This document shows positions 10,519-22,671 of a stretch of 64,000 nt of DNA, piece after piece. The notes under the pieces were generated by a model, which worked only from the letters and a program-made list of their open reading frames with translations, had not been told where the DNA came from and did not search any database. The DNA is taken from positions 40,942,607 to 41,006,606 of the forward strand of contig NC_084802.1 in the NCBI RefSeq assembly GCF_963169125.1, read 5' to 3'. The position numbers and the translations under genes are program-made. The DNA comes from Humulus lupulus (lineage: Eukaryota > Streptophyta > Magnoliopsida > Rosales > Cannabaceae). Numbering within the stretch: the stretch's first letter is position 1; the number at the start of each line of letters is the position of its first letter.

Positions 10519-12674
10519 CATACACATATCATATTCAACATATCATCACATTATGGCATTCATATTTCATAACAATTCATTCATACAATAGTCTTACCAT
10601 TCATAGCATAAAATCATAGAATTTATCTAACTTCCTTACATCAGGTTCAAGCTAAAAAAATTTCACAATCTTTCAACGAGCCTATATCATAATCAAAACA
10701 ACATTTCTTAGGTTCATAAAATTACTGTTTTGTCCTTCCATACAACTCATGTGTGCATGGGCCATGCACACATAATAACAGTTACACATAACACGCAATT
10801 ATTCTTAACTACACATAAAGCTATAAAGAATAATGCTCATTTTATCTATTTTATATGCATGATCTTTTTATAAAAACCACATAGTTGAATAATAAACATA
10901 ATTTTGGACGTAAAAGTGGAGTTGCATGTAACATGCATACGTGGGAACATTACGTAATTGTGACGTTTTTTAAAAACGATAATTCTACATTTCTTATTTT
11001 TATTGTTTAAAATAATAGACATATATCATGCTTTATTTTTCTTAAAATTTCTAAGTTGATTAAATTTCTCAAAATATTATTTTATTTTATAAAATAATTT
11101 GATTTAGCTTAAAAATAAAATATGTGACAATTTCATTCATTAATCTCAAATTACAAAGAATTAACCAAAACTTGGAATTAATTAAAATACCTATTTTTAA
11201 TATGTTTCTTTAGAAAAATAAATTTTATTATTGTGTTACATAAATGATGTGAGAAAATATATTTTTATTTAAATTATTTAAGACTTAGTTTTGTGTAACA
11301 TAAATCCATATGTGACAAATAAATAACCATTTTTAACCTTTTTAAACCAAACTTTCAGCCACTATTTAAATTCTTTAAAAATCACAAATAAATAGAATCT
11401 AAATAAAGAAAAATCATAACTTATCAAAATATGCATTCATACCATTTTAAAATACCATTTTTCAATATTTCCATAACTTAGGATAATAATTTGTTCAAAA
11501 AACTCATCAAATTTATTTTAGTGGAACACACTTCACATTTTCTCACAAAAATTCCAGCAACTATTTTTACCTTTAAAAATCACCATATTCAATTTAAAAC
11601 CTCATATTTTTCTAAAAATACAATAAAAATTCTGTAGGTATTTATTTGAGTAAAATATCATTTTAATGGGACTTAAAATACCATTTTTAATTTCATAAAA
11701 TTAACATAACATCAAGGACATTACTTATGCATGCAAATCATTTTTTTATCAAACTTTTACCCAATTATTTACAAAAATCAGCAAGCTTAATTTCTCATGA
11801 AATTCATCTTTTATCCCAAAAATTTCACATAAAATCATACATGTCCAAAATATCATCATACTCTTATTATATACATAATTATAAGAATATTACTAACATA
11901 TTCACATGAAATCTTATAAAACCCATTTTTTTTCTATTCCATTAAATCTACACATGAAATCCAACAACAATAACAATGGCAATAACATACATTAATTCAT
12001 AAACATCACATTTCATATACATGCCTTTATAATAACCCTAACATATTTCTATCATTCCTCCTTTTATGCATATCAAGATTCATTAGTACAAAAATCACAT
12101 ACATCTTATCATATTTCTAAAATCATCATTTGCCATTTTACATAAATCAAAGATTTAAAAAAAAATAACCATAACAATATAAACATAAAATATAACCTCA
12201 TATAAACCCTATCAAATCCATTTTCTCAATCATACCCATGAGCCCTTTTTAAACAAAACATATTATCTTAAAAAAATACAAATCATAATCATCAATCCTA
12301 CAATAATCAAACCATTAGCATCACCATCAACAACCTCAAAGATAAACCCATCAAAACCAATATATAGGCTAAGAAAGACCATTACCTCTCTTGATTGTAA
12401 AATCAAGAATACAATATGATCAACACCCAAACTTCACACCCCTTGTTTAAGCCTAGGGTTTTTTTGTTGAAATCCACCATGAGGAGGAGAAAAAAATTCA
12501 ATCACACACAACAAATAAGCAAGTCAAAATCATATAATCAAGAAAAAGAGATTGGACAAACAAAAATACAAGAAAACATACTCTAAACTTGGTTCCTCTT
12601 CTCCTTCTTCTTCTTTCTTTCTTTCTTTCTTTCTTCTTCTCCTTCTCTCTCTACACGCCACACTCACTACAAAA

Positions 12675-12865
12675 AACAAGGCCTATACCGAGAACAAATG
12701 TCATCGGTATAAGCCTAAATGTTCTCGGTATAGCCTCTACCGAGAACATGTAGTCGACAGTAAGTCTTCGGTACAGCCGCGTCGGTAGAACGAAACTTCT
12801 ATCGATGACAATCAACATGTTCTCGGTATAGGTTGTACCGAGGACAATGTCATCGGTATAGAGTG
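12675..12865. repeat. CACTA-1 left subterminal repeats
   Basis: At least seven copies of (TA)CCGAGAAC or GTTCTCGGTA variants in both orientations. In En/Spm elements such arrays bind the TNPA-type protein and bring the ends together. Confidence 0.85.
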
Positions 12866-13069
12866 AAAAATTTCCTCGACACAACCAACCCAAATTTGTC
12901 ATCTTAATTTAATTTGAATTAAATATAAAACAATAGAATAAAATTAAAACACTTATATTAAACATATAAATAAAAACATAAGAGTATGTTTGCTGAATCA
13001 AAATAAAGAGTTGTCTTAAACATGATAATGTAATAGTCCATTGTAATAAAATTCATACATAAGTCCTAC

Positions 13070-14540
13070 TGAGTCGGTGCTCCAACATCGGGATCATCGG
13101 GTGGTGGTGGGGCACATTGAGATCCCGGGGTGATACAATGAGTCCGGACATGCTCCTCTAAATGTCGAAGACGCTCTCTCATCTCAGACATCTCTAGTTT
13201 GTGAAGGACAAAAATCAAATGGAGTTCGGCCCCTTATGTTAAGGATACGTCCATATCCTTTCTGGTGGCCCCATCGTTTTCTGAAGACAGTTTGTATCAA
13301 AGATATGTCTTCATCTTCAGGCGCACTCGAAACTGGTGTGGAACTCTCAGTATCAGTTGTCTGTGTCTGCCGTGTATCGTGATATGCACGCAATTCCTCC
13401 TATGATACAATGTATAATGTAATTATGTTTTGTAAACAAACAATTAAAATTTTGAAAAATGTTTAAAAAAACTTAACGTACCCAAGTATTTTTGGCTGTC
13501 TCTGTCACCCACCCTGTGCCTGATTTATGGTGAGTATCCATCCAGCTATCTGGGATGGGCTCAAGTTGCCCAGTCTCTAAATTGCGCTGTCACGTACATA
13601 TATTTTTATAAAATTAATAATTAAACATAAATAAGAAAAACAAACTAAAAAATAATTAATTAACTAACTTTTTTATAGCGCAGCGCTGGGATTGACTGAG
13701 AACCTCCATAGCTAAGCTCTTTCAGTTTCTTCCTATTTTCCTTGTGGACCACAGAACGTTTCTGCAAAAAGTTATCGTTAGTAATATATTTAATTAAGAT
13801 AGTTAAGTTTAGCAAGAAATTAATACCGTAATTTCTGGGCGTCGGAAAAATTCAATGGCTTTTTGCCACTGTGTATCCGTGCAACCACCATAACGATTTT
13901 GTGGCCCATTAATCGTTAAATGCTCTTTAATATCGTACTTCCAGTCATAATACTTTTTAGCACACGAAGTATCAATGCCTCTCAAGATCCCAGGCATATG
14001 CCCTTCTCCATATCTAGTATGCCCAATATCAAACAAATCATCCTAATTTACAAACATTTATTAGTAAATATGATATATAACATAAAATGAGAATTAACAT
14101 AAAAATACATAAACTAATTACTTCCAAATGTGCAAGTATTCTTTGTTTCGAGGCATTTGGTACTTTTGACCATTGAGGACAGTCCGGATCTATGTACTGT
14201 CGAACAAGTAATCCGAGCTCTCTTGAGAAATTTGAGCTGTAATCTCCGATCTCTTTATATGTTCTCCCCCGCACATCCCACTCGAGAGGGAGAGGACGCC
14301 CCAACTGTTCCCTTTTTCCTGCGTGTTCAATCCTTTATGGCGTCCACGTTTGTTTGGAGGCGCTATTGTATGCAAATTCAATATTTTAAAATTAATATGG
14401 ATTAATTGTTAAAATTTAAGGAGTATATCAATGTGTAAAGTATTACCTCGTTCACAATCAGCTGGGATATCTGATGGTCCACGTGGAGGATCGCATCCTC
14501 CACCATCACCCCCGTGAGATCGAGCAATAACATTAGCCAT
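13070..14540 (-). pseudogene. TNPA-like second gene of CACTA-1 (Transposase_24-like), frameshifted
   Basis: Start ATG at 14540-14538 opens MANVIARSHGGDGGG, similar to MSADIVSHHGGDGGG of the homologous gene in CACTA-2. Later blocks: about 14370-14107 (GRPLPLEWDVRGRTYKEIGD, then SRELGLLVRQYIDPD), 14036-13809 (DIKEHLTINGPQ, FFRRPEITV), 13762-13671 (KRSVVHKENRKKLKELSYGG), 13589-13482 (PDSWMDTHHKSGTGWVTETA) and 13402-13070 (a C-terminal MSEMRERLRHLEEHV helix and a Pro-rich end). These match the Ptta/En/Spm plant transposase pattern. A one-base frame change lies near 14300 and another near 13190, so the gene is probably dead. Exact splice sites were not resolved. Confidence 0.75.
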
Positions 14541-14647
14541 ATCTGTCAAATTAATCGATATTAAAATTACATTTATCGGTTAAAAATGACTATATAAAAT
14601 TAATTATTGTTAAAAATAATTACTTCAACATATTATAAAATTACCAC

Positions 14648-17600
14648 TTAATTATCACTATAATAATCTTCACTATCATCATCGGTTTCTATGTGTTCAT
14701 CTTCCTCTTCATCATCTTCATATTCAACTTCCTCCTCCTCCTCCTCCACTTCCACTTCCTCTTCCTCCTCCTCCTCTTCTTCTTCCATTTCCTCCTCCCT
14801 CTCCTCCTCAATTGCAACATTATCTATCTCAACAAATTGTAATGGAGCCCCCGTACGTTCAAAGCTGATTTGTGGCAACAGTCCAAGATCAACGAATAAT
14901 TGGAAATTAAAGGAACTAGTGTCGTGCATAACATCTACTTCTACATCCTCCGCTTGTTCTTCAACTAGTGGGATGTCCCACACATTTCTGTGATGCACTT
15001 CTTGGACGACTTTCCAATGAGATTTATTTTTAAGGTCTTCAATGTAGAAAACTTGGTTAGTCTAAGTTGCTAAGATAAATTTATCATCTTTGAAGGCCTC
15101 CGAACTGGTTTTGATACTCGTTATGTTTTGCTCAAACTTTAATCCTGAAGACCGATTAGTGTCAAACCATTTGCACTTAAATAATACAACAGAACAACCA
15201 GAAAGATATGACATCACTAAAACTTCTTCCAACTGACCGTAATAAGTACTATTTTCGACACCCGCTACAGAGACTCCACTATTTTGAGTTTTGCGATTCT
15301 TGTCCCTGTCATAACACAAAAATCTTACTCCATTTACAACACACCCAGGGTACGACGCAACGCGAGTTGAAGAACCGTTTGCTAAAGAGATTAATTCTTC
15401 ATGTACTTCCAAGGATCCTGTTTGTCGAAGATGATAAATCTTATTATAAAACCAATTAGGAAATTCCTCTCTATGTAATTGGTCTAGGTTTTCAACACCT
15501 CTAGTCTGTAGAATTTCCCTATGCTCTCTACAACAAACAAAAACAACCAATTTAAGAGCTACTAATAAGTGTTATAATAAACATGCAATGAAATGATGAA
15601 CTACTTTAATTACTTACTAAAGATATGGCAAGATCTCATTGCAGTTGTTTAGAATATACCAATCCGCTATTTTCTTCACTTCATCTTCCAAAATTGTCAA
15701 GGATTTCTTACCAATTGGACGACCCTGAGATCGAAAGACCGACATCTTTTTAAGTGATGGACCAACATCTACATTTCGGTCTGGACGATTGAACTTTGTC
15801 TCAACACCTTTCAAGTACATGGAGCAAAATGTTAATGCCTCATCAACCACATATCCTTCTGCTATTGACCCCTCTGGACGTGCTTTATTACGGACATAAT
15901 TCTTCAATTTTTTCATATACCTTTCAAAAGGATACATCCACCTCATGTGAACCGGTCCTCCAAGTATTGTTTCTTCCGGTAAATGTATTAGTAGATGGAC
16001 CATGATATCGAAAAAAACAGGTGGGAAAATATTTTCTAACTTGCAAACAATCTCAACAATTGAAGTTTTGACTTTTTCTAAATATGAGACTTTTAGAGTT
16101 CTCGCACAAATGAGCTTGAAGAAAGTGCATAACTCAATAATAGTTGTACTCATCGATTTCTCTAGGAATGCATGCACACCAACTGGCAAAAGGCGTTGCA
16201 TAATGATGTGACAATCATGCGATTTCAAATCAGTGATCTTATTGTCATTATTAATCACATTTTTCCTTAGGTTAGATCCAAAACCATCTGGAAACTTCAC
16301 TGATTTAAGAAATCGACAAAAATTTTGGCGATCTTCAACAGTGAAAGTGAATTTGGCCGCAGGCTTTTGTATTCGACCATTCAACTTCCTCAGCTGTAAC
16401 TCTGGTCTCATCTTCATCTTCTCCAAGTCTACTTTTGGCACTAACTGTGTCTTTGATCTTATTCTCCAGCCCAACTATTGTGCCTACTAAACTGTCGCAC
16501 ATATTTTTCTCAACATGCATAACATCTAGATTGTGTCGCAACATTATGTTGGCCCAATATGGGAGCTCAAAAAATACACTTTTTTTTCCGCCAACCTACA
16601 TGCTCTTTTGTACGCTTTCTTTTTTGGCCGCCATAACTGACATGCTTACCAGGAAGAGAATCGGGTATAAAACTCATTTGTGTGAACATTTCTTGCATGT
16701 TTAATGGCTTTGGTTGTAATCTTTTTTCAACGACACCATATGTCTTCTTGTCCCTTCTAATGGCATGTTTGATTGGTAAAAAATGTCTATGACCATAAAA
16801 AGCAACCTTCTTTTGTAAACGAATAGATGGTGTTGCCACATTGCAAGTAGAGAAAGCATGATAACCTTGGCCATTCCATCCAGAAAGGCTACTCCTTGCT
16901 GGGTAATCGTTTATAGTCCACATCAAAGCTGCCCGAATAGTGAAGAAACTATCATCGACTGCATCTCGAGTCTGTACACCGGTCACCCATAATTCTTTTA
17001 ACTCATCAATCAATGGTCTTAAGAAAACATCAAAATCTTTTCCTGGCGAATGAGGTCCCGGAATTAATAAGCTCAACATGAAATTAGTTTCTCTCATGCA
17101 CAACCATGGTGGCAAGTTATATGTCGTCAACACAACCGGCCACATACTATAAGAAAGACTCATATTACCAAAGGGATTGAATCCATCTGCAGCCAATCCA
17201 AGCCGCACATTCCTGGGTTCCATTGCAAATGTTGGATTATTTTGGTCAAAGTCCTTCCAAGCTTTCCCATCAGCAGGATGACACAATATACCATCTTCTT
17301 TTATACGTTGCTCGTGATGCCATCTCATATGTTGAGAAATGTGCCTCGATGCATATTTTCGCATTAACCTAGGGGTTAAAGGAAAATAACGCATCACTTT
17401 ATGAGGCACTTTCTTTCCCTTGGTGTTCTTGTCCACCCATCGATCCTTCCCACAAACAGGACATTTGCTTTTTCCAGCATGTTCTTTCCAAAACAGTGTG
17501 CAATCATGCTTGCAGACATGGATTGACTCGTAGCCCAATCCAAGTTTCCGCAACAACCTTTTCGCTGCATAATGCATTTTTGGAAGCTTATTTGGGGCTG

Positions 17601-18159
17601 GAAATGCATCATGTAACAACTCCAGCATTCCATCAAATATTTTGTTGGGAATTTTTCCCAACACTTTGAAATGCATTAACTTCACTAGGAAATTCAATGA
17701 TGTGTAATTTTGACACCCGGGGAATAATGGAGCATCAATCTCAGCAAACAAATCGTTATAATGTTGCCCACCCCTGTAGTCTGTTGTAGGTATCTCTTGA
17801 TCGCGCTCATTCTCTTCATATTCGTCATTGTCATTTTGCATAACATCATTGAGAACATCCATCATTTCATCTTCATCATTTTGATCTATCACTTTCCTCA
17901 TTGGTATTATTTCATCCTCTCCATGCCAATGCCAATTTGTATATTTCCGTAGAAAACCATTTACAAAGAGATGATTTTCTAATACATCAATCGTCTGAAA
18001 TTCAACGTTGACACACCTCCTACACGTTGAAATTCAACGTCTGAAATTCACCGATGAGTCAACGCACTGCCGAGCTCTCTGGAGAAAATCCATTACACCA
18101 GCCTCATACTCATCGGATAATCGATCTGTCAAATTAATCCAGCTCTTGTCGATCGACAT
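14648..18159 (-). pseudogene. TNPD-like transposase of CACTA-1, frameshifted
   Basis: Start ATG at 18159-18157 (MSIDKSWINLTDR) opens a Transpos_assoc-like domain, broken by a stop near 18030 within a small duplication around GAAATTCAACGT. The main Transposase_21 block runs 17901-16567 (VPHKVMRYFPLTPRL, NVRLGLAADGFNPFGNMS, LSGWNGQGYH). At 16582-16589 a run of eight A on the coding strand shifts the frame; one A fewer would restore the FELPYW reading seen in CACTA-2 (YELDYW). A second frame change lies near 16440. DUF4218 follows (16430-15617, MQRLLPVGVHAF, WMYPFERYMKKLKNYVRNKARPEG is its hallmark region), then DUF4216 (15550-15062), and an extremely Glu-rich C-terminus (14998-14648). Confidence 0.9.
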
Positions 18160-19969
18160 TGTATGAATGTAGCACTGCACGGAACACTAATCATCAAACT
18201 TACAATCAATTTGTGTGTGTGTCCTAATTCAGAGAGATGCAAATTTAAGAGTCTTCAATGACTCACCCTCTCTGAACGAGTCTAAGGCTTCTTGTGTTGA
18301 ACACTAAAAAATAAAATATTATCACTAGGTGATAATAACACTATCATATCTTTGGTAATAATTTATTATTACCAAATAAAAAAAAAAAAAAAATTAAATA
18401 TGTTTTTTTAATGTCTTATGCTCTTTGAAGTTAATTATGTTGTTTTATGATATCTAACTATAATATATTTTGGTGTAAATATTATTAAAATTATTTAAAT
18501 TTGACTTATTTTTTTCTAACTTCAAATATTAATTTTAATTTTAATAATGATTAACATTGTGTTTAAAATTGGTTTCCTAATAATATAATTGTTAATTTTA
18601 TTTTTACATATTAATTCAGTATTTATTAAATAACATATTTTACTTATGCTTTATTGAATAGTTTTATAAATTTACACAAATTTTTTAAGATTTGTTTAAA
18701 TCGTTATAATTACTTTAAGATTTATTACTTATTTAAATAAAATTTCAAGATTAATGTTTATTTTTATTAAAATTTGGTTGCATAATGTTATTGTTAATTT
18801 TATTTAATCATAATTAAAAATATATTATACTACTTATCAATTCACTATTTCTTAAATTAGAAATTTTATTGAGTATTTTTAATTCTATAAAAAATTGGGC
18901 AGCATAACAACTATATTTTCATATATCCCAAAATTTAAAAACCTGCAAATAACACATAAAAAAATATCCAGTCGCAGAACATACACAAAACAATACAAAT
19001 ACATTGTAAATGACTATATAATTTATAATTATTACTCTAAATTTTATTAATTATTCAATTGTCTATTTAAAATATCATAATTCTACTAAAAATTAACAAC
19101 AAAAACAAAGCATCAGTATTCATCAACACTAAGAATAAAAAAATTAACAACAACAATAAAATTCAAATTAAATAAACAAAACTCACTCTAATAATCAAAC
19201 TTTATTAACCAAATCTAATAATCCAACACTAAAATTATTTAACCCAATCTAAAAAACAAACACTCAAATATTATATTTTCATACAAACATATTTTTATAA
19301 CTAAAAGTCAAATTATATACCTAAAAAATAAACTATTAAATTAATAAAGTTTCATACTAATGAATTACTTATTTATCTATATGATTACACTTACTAAATC
19401 CTAAAGCTATATATGTATTTTACTAAAATACTACACAACATTATTTCCTCTAAATTGGATATCACTAAACTTTTAACTAATTTTCATTACTAATTATTAT
19501 TCTTACCTATTTTAAATACATAATCAAAAATTATATATATAATATGAAAAATAACAATATATTAACAATATTAAACAAATTATACATAAAACCCCAAATA
19601 TATTTATGCAAAAAATATAAAAATAACCAAAAAATTATAAAGAAAATTCGTGATACCTGTAAAACCACTTGTGAATAATGCAAAACTTGAAAATAAACAA
19701 ACAAAAAACCCATTAGAGAAGACCAAAACAGAAAAAAAAAATTGATAAATTTATACATAAATAAACATGAAATATATGTAAATGCATACCTTAATAGACC
19801 TTATAGCTAACTAAATCTTCTTTGGAAGGGAAGATTTGACAAAAACCAAGCTTTTGGGGGCCGAAATCCAGAAAAAGTGAAAAAAGAGGCGGAGAAAAAC
19901 GGAGGGTTTTTTTTTTTCGTTTCAGACAGAATGATCTCTCTGTTTGGGGAAGATGAAGTTTATAAAGAC
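18160..19969. other. Non-coding 5' region of CACTA-1
   Basis: Between the TNPD-like start and the right subterminal repeats: AT-rich sequence without coding capacity, presumably promoter and leader of the minus-strand transcript. A GC-richer piece at 19800-19930 next to the repeats may be the first exon and leader. Confidence 0.5.
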
Positions 19970-20081
19970 TCTATACCGAGAACATGTTCTCGGTATAGAG
20001 TCATTGGTACAACAACTAAAATGAAAAAAACCGCGTAAATATGGCGCGGTTCTAAATTGTCTATACCGAGAACGTGTTCTC
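19970..20081. repeat. CACTA-1 right subterminal repeats
   Basis: CTATACCGAGAACATGTTCT followed by CGGTATAG is a perfect palindrome of two motif copies; a further copy at 20061-20080 was split by the Cassandra LTR. The array resumes at 20452 with TTCTCGGTATATG before the terminal repeat. Confidence 0.85.
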
Positions 20082-20451
20082 TGTGACGCCCCACATCACT
20101 ATGGCTGCTTTTGGAATGACGACTGGCCCTACAAACCAAGACAAGTCTTTCCAGCGTGCTTTGTCCTCACTCGCACACTTCCTGGGAAAACTTCCCAGGA
20201 GGTCACCCATCCCTAGATTACTCCAAGCCAAGCACGCTTAACCATGGAGTTCTCAAGTGATGGGCTACCGAAAAGAAGATGCACCTTCCTGATATAGGTA
20301 GTACCTATCAATCCATTTAAGCCCTCTTCAACTGTGTAGTCCCATACCTACACAGTCTTAGAATCATCACACTTGACCTTCCTAGGCGGTGTGGGATTGC
20401 ACAACTTACCCGGTCTTTCCCCTTACGGATCACGGGATTCTGACTGTCACA
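20082..20451 (-). mobile_element. Cassandra-type TRIM solo LTR with 5S rRNA sequence
   Basis: A 370 bp unit, TGTGACGCCCC at the left and GACTGTCACA at the right, flanked by perfect TTCTC duplications (20077-20081 and 20452-20456). On the minus strand it contains a 5S rRNA-like segment, the hallmark of Cassandra terminal-repeat retrotransposons in miniature. No second LTR, so it is a solo LTR. It sits in a subterminal repeat of CACTA-1. Confidence 0.95.
20183..20285 (-). ncRNA. 5S rRNA-derived domain in the Cassandra LTR
   Basis: Minus-strand reading gives GAACTCC, then box A-like GGTTAAGCGTGCTTGGC (20243-20227), then box C-like AGGGATGGGTGACCTCCTGG (20214-20195) and GGAAGT. These match the conserved core of plant 5S rRNA and its internal pol III promoter. 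The 5' third of 5S is diverged. This is a mobile-element domain, not a genuine 5S gene. Confidence 0.9.
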
Positions 20452-20484
20452 TTCTCGGTATATGATAGATTTTTTGTAGTGACT

Positions 20485-21266
20485 CTCTCTCTCTACCTCT
20501 CTCTCTAGGTCACGGCAGCCACACAAAAATGCCCTCCTCTTCTCTTCCTTTTCCCTTTATTCAACTCTCTCAATAAAGCCTCACCAACACAAAATGGTAA
20601 GTTTTCTATTTCTATTTTATTTTCTCTTAATTTTCTTATTATTTTCTTTTATGATAATTGATATAAGGAATAAAGGGTGATCACATCCTATCCTAAAATA
20701 GATAGTTTCTTCCAATATTTGATTTTATCTCCTTAGAAAAATAAGTGGAAAAATCAATCCCTTTCCCACTACACACTACGCGTCCAAGCACCTTCCTTTC
20801 CCTTTTCTTTTTATTTTTTATTTTTTTATTAACTAAAATAAATCCAATAAAGGAAAGAGTGTGTAGAAAATCTACACATGTGCACCCTATTACCATATAC
20901 TAGCACACACTAAAACACTAGGGTGCATCACTATCTACCATGCACCTTAGTGCATTCAACCATAACTCACATAATTACCTCAATTGTCACACTTATTTAA
21001 AATGTAACACTAATAGTAAAATAAACATGTTACACAATTATTCACTTATTAAATTAATTAACCAAACAAACAATTAACAAATTTAAATTCAAAATATTAT
21101 ACCAAACAATTCTAACAATTAAATAAAATAATAAACAATCAAATAAAACAAAAAACAACTAAATAAAATAAACAACATTTAAATAAAACAATTCATTACA
21201 CTTAACATTTAAATAAAATAAAACACAAAATTTAAATAATCTAAAAAAAAATTATGGTGCACTACA
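20485..21266. other. Interior of the 3.7 kb LTR, right part
   Basis: Continuation of the solo LTR after CACTA-1: CT-rich stretch, then AT-rich sequence with recurrent AATTAAATAAAAT-type simple repeats at 21050-21240. No gene seen. Confidence 0.7.
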
Positions 21267-21271
21267 TCACT

Positions 21272-22415
21272 GTTAAGTGTCGGATAAAGGCCTCGTGTCA
21301 ACACGTGATTGTTCTACATTATTTATTATTTAGTTTATTATAACAATTCATTTAAAAATTAAAAAATTAAATAAAAATAATTTAAAATATAATAAAAATT
21401 AAAAATAAAAATAAATTTAAATTTAAATTTAAAGAAAACTAGATTTATAAAAACATAATAACTCTAAATTGAAATAACAACTTAAAACTAAAAAACAACA
21501 TAAACTCAAAAATTCCTTAAAGTCTTTCATCTTTCTTTATCTTCATCATTCTTCATCTGGGCAATCGGGGCTGGGATTTCACAAGGCTAGGCTTTCATAG
21601 ATATGGGAAATCAACGTCTTGACGAAGCTGAGCACACTAGGCGAGGAGCACGGTGAGGCACAGGACAAATTTGGGGCTGGGGACGACAACCTCTACACTT
21701 TTTTTTTCTTACTAGTTTCTTGGATTTAAGGGAAGAGGCTAATGGTCGGGGCTGGAGAAGACGAATTTGTGAGCTCTGGGGTCACGACGGGGTGGGTGGT
21801 TTGGTGAGTTCTGACAGGTTTCTAAACCAGATCTGAAGAATATGTGGCCTCAAAGGCGTCATATCGTATCCATACCCATAAATCATTCACCATTCCACAT
21901 ACCCAGTCACACACGATCTTACAAAGGCAATCCATATACCCAGTAGGTGAGCGGCGACCTGTGATCGAAGCTTGGATGCGTGGGCTCAGATCTGGGTTTG
22001 GGGAATGATCAAATTTGAGTTTTAAGTTATAGGTTTGTTCTATTTTTTTTTTGAAAAAATTGATTGAAGCATGATGATATGAAGAAGATTACGAGATTGG
22101 TTTTGATTTGTGTGTATTTGTGATTTTAGTTTCGATTTCTGTGATTTGGGATTTTGAGATTTTGATTGGTGATCTTGAAGATGAACTCTCATTTTTATTT
22201 TTAAATTTAAATTTGATTTGTTTTAGTTATTGGTTTTATTTAAATTTAAAAACATATTTAAAATGAATTTAAAATTATTTATTATATTTAAAATTATTTT
22301 TATTTATTTTTTTAATTTTTGAATGAATTTTTTTAAATAAAACTAAATAATAATTAACATGGACCAATCACGTGTTAACACATAGAAATTTATCTGACAC
22401 TTAGCGGTGAGGTAC
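21272..22415. repeat. Inner inverted arms and interior of the MULE-like element
   Basis: 21272-21400 and 22240-22415 are inverted copies, both with AAGTGTC(G/A)GATAAA and AACACGTGATTG. Between them, 21540-22050 is clearly richer in GC than its surroundings and contains phrases such as GCAATCGGGGCTGGG and TCGGGGCTGGAGAAG. It may be a captured host fragment, but no frame or product is recognisable. Confidence 0.65.
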
Positions 22416-22671
22416 CTACGGTTGTTAAGAAATGTTGACGGAATGTATTTTAGCCGTAAAATAAAAAAGTTGGGTATTAAACCACTAATTTTGAAAAACT
22501 TAGGTATTTTCGCCGCTAATTACTCTAATTTTTTTTTAATTAAATTTAAAATTTTCAAAATATCTAAATATAAAAACAAATTTTAATTTAATTTAATGTT
22601 TTAAGTGTTAATTTTGTATTAATTAAATTTAGGATTTAAATATTTTCTTTTATAAAATTAATTTTTTTATC

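Larger units (their letters stand above)
9766..12664. other. AT-rich interior of the 3.7 kb LTR, left part
   Basis: No gene. Holds two short tandem arrays (10208-10312 and 10441-10518) and a pyrimidine-rich (TTTC)n tract at about 12605-12640. The reading frames at 11727-11909 and 12552-12788 show no recognisable protein features and are treated as chance. Confidence 0.7.
12665..20481 (-). mobile_element. CACTA (En/Spm) transposon 1
   Basis: Terminal inverted repeats CACTACAAAAAA (left) and its complement TTTTTTGTAGTG (right), with a perfect 3 bp target duplication ACT (12662-12664 and 20482-20484). Both ends carry subterminal repeats built on TACCGAGAAC / GTTCTCGGTA. Two genes lie on the minus strand, TNPD-like first and TNPA-like second. 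Native size is 7442 bp after removal of the Cassandra LTR and its duplication. Frameshifts in both genes make it non-autonomous now. Confidence 0.97.
9753..21266 (-). mobile_element. Solo LTR, 3.7 kb, minus orientation, split by CACTA-1
   Basis: Begins TGTAAAGAACGCCC and ends GGTGCACTACA, flanked by perfect TCACT duplications (9748-9752 and 21267-21271). After removing CACTA-1 and its 3 bp duplication the length is 3694 bp. Read on the minus strand, its terminal AGGGCGTTCTTTACA resembles the AGGGCGTTACA end of the Tekay-like LTR at 35468, and it carries the CTTGCTGGGC...GCTCAC motif at 10121-10144. It is therefore a long Tekay-like LTR without internal domain. Confidence 0.85.

Noticed and set aside
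12552..12902. Frames crossing the left end of CACTA-1
   Set aside because: They span the insertion boundary and subterminal repeats, so they are not ancestral coding sequence.
14691..14993. Ser-rich plus-strand frame
   Set aside because: It is the antisense of the Glu-rich end of the CACTA-1 transposase (GAA/GAG repeats read backwards).
20165..20285. Genuine 5S rRNA gene
   Set aside because: The 5' third diverges, the copy is single, and it lies in a 370 bp unit with LTR-type ends and a 5 bp target duplication, which is Cassandra.
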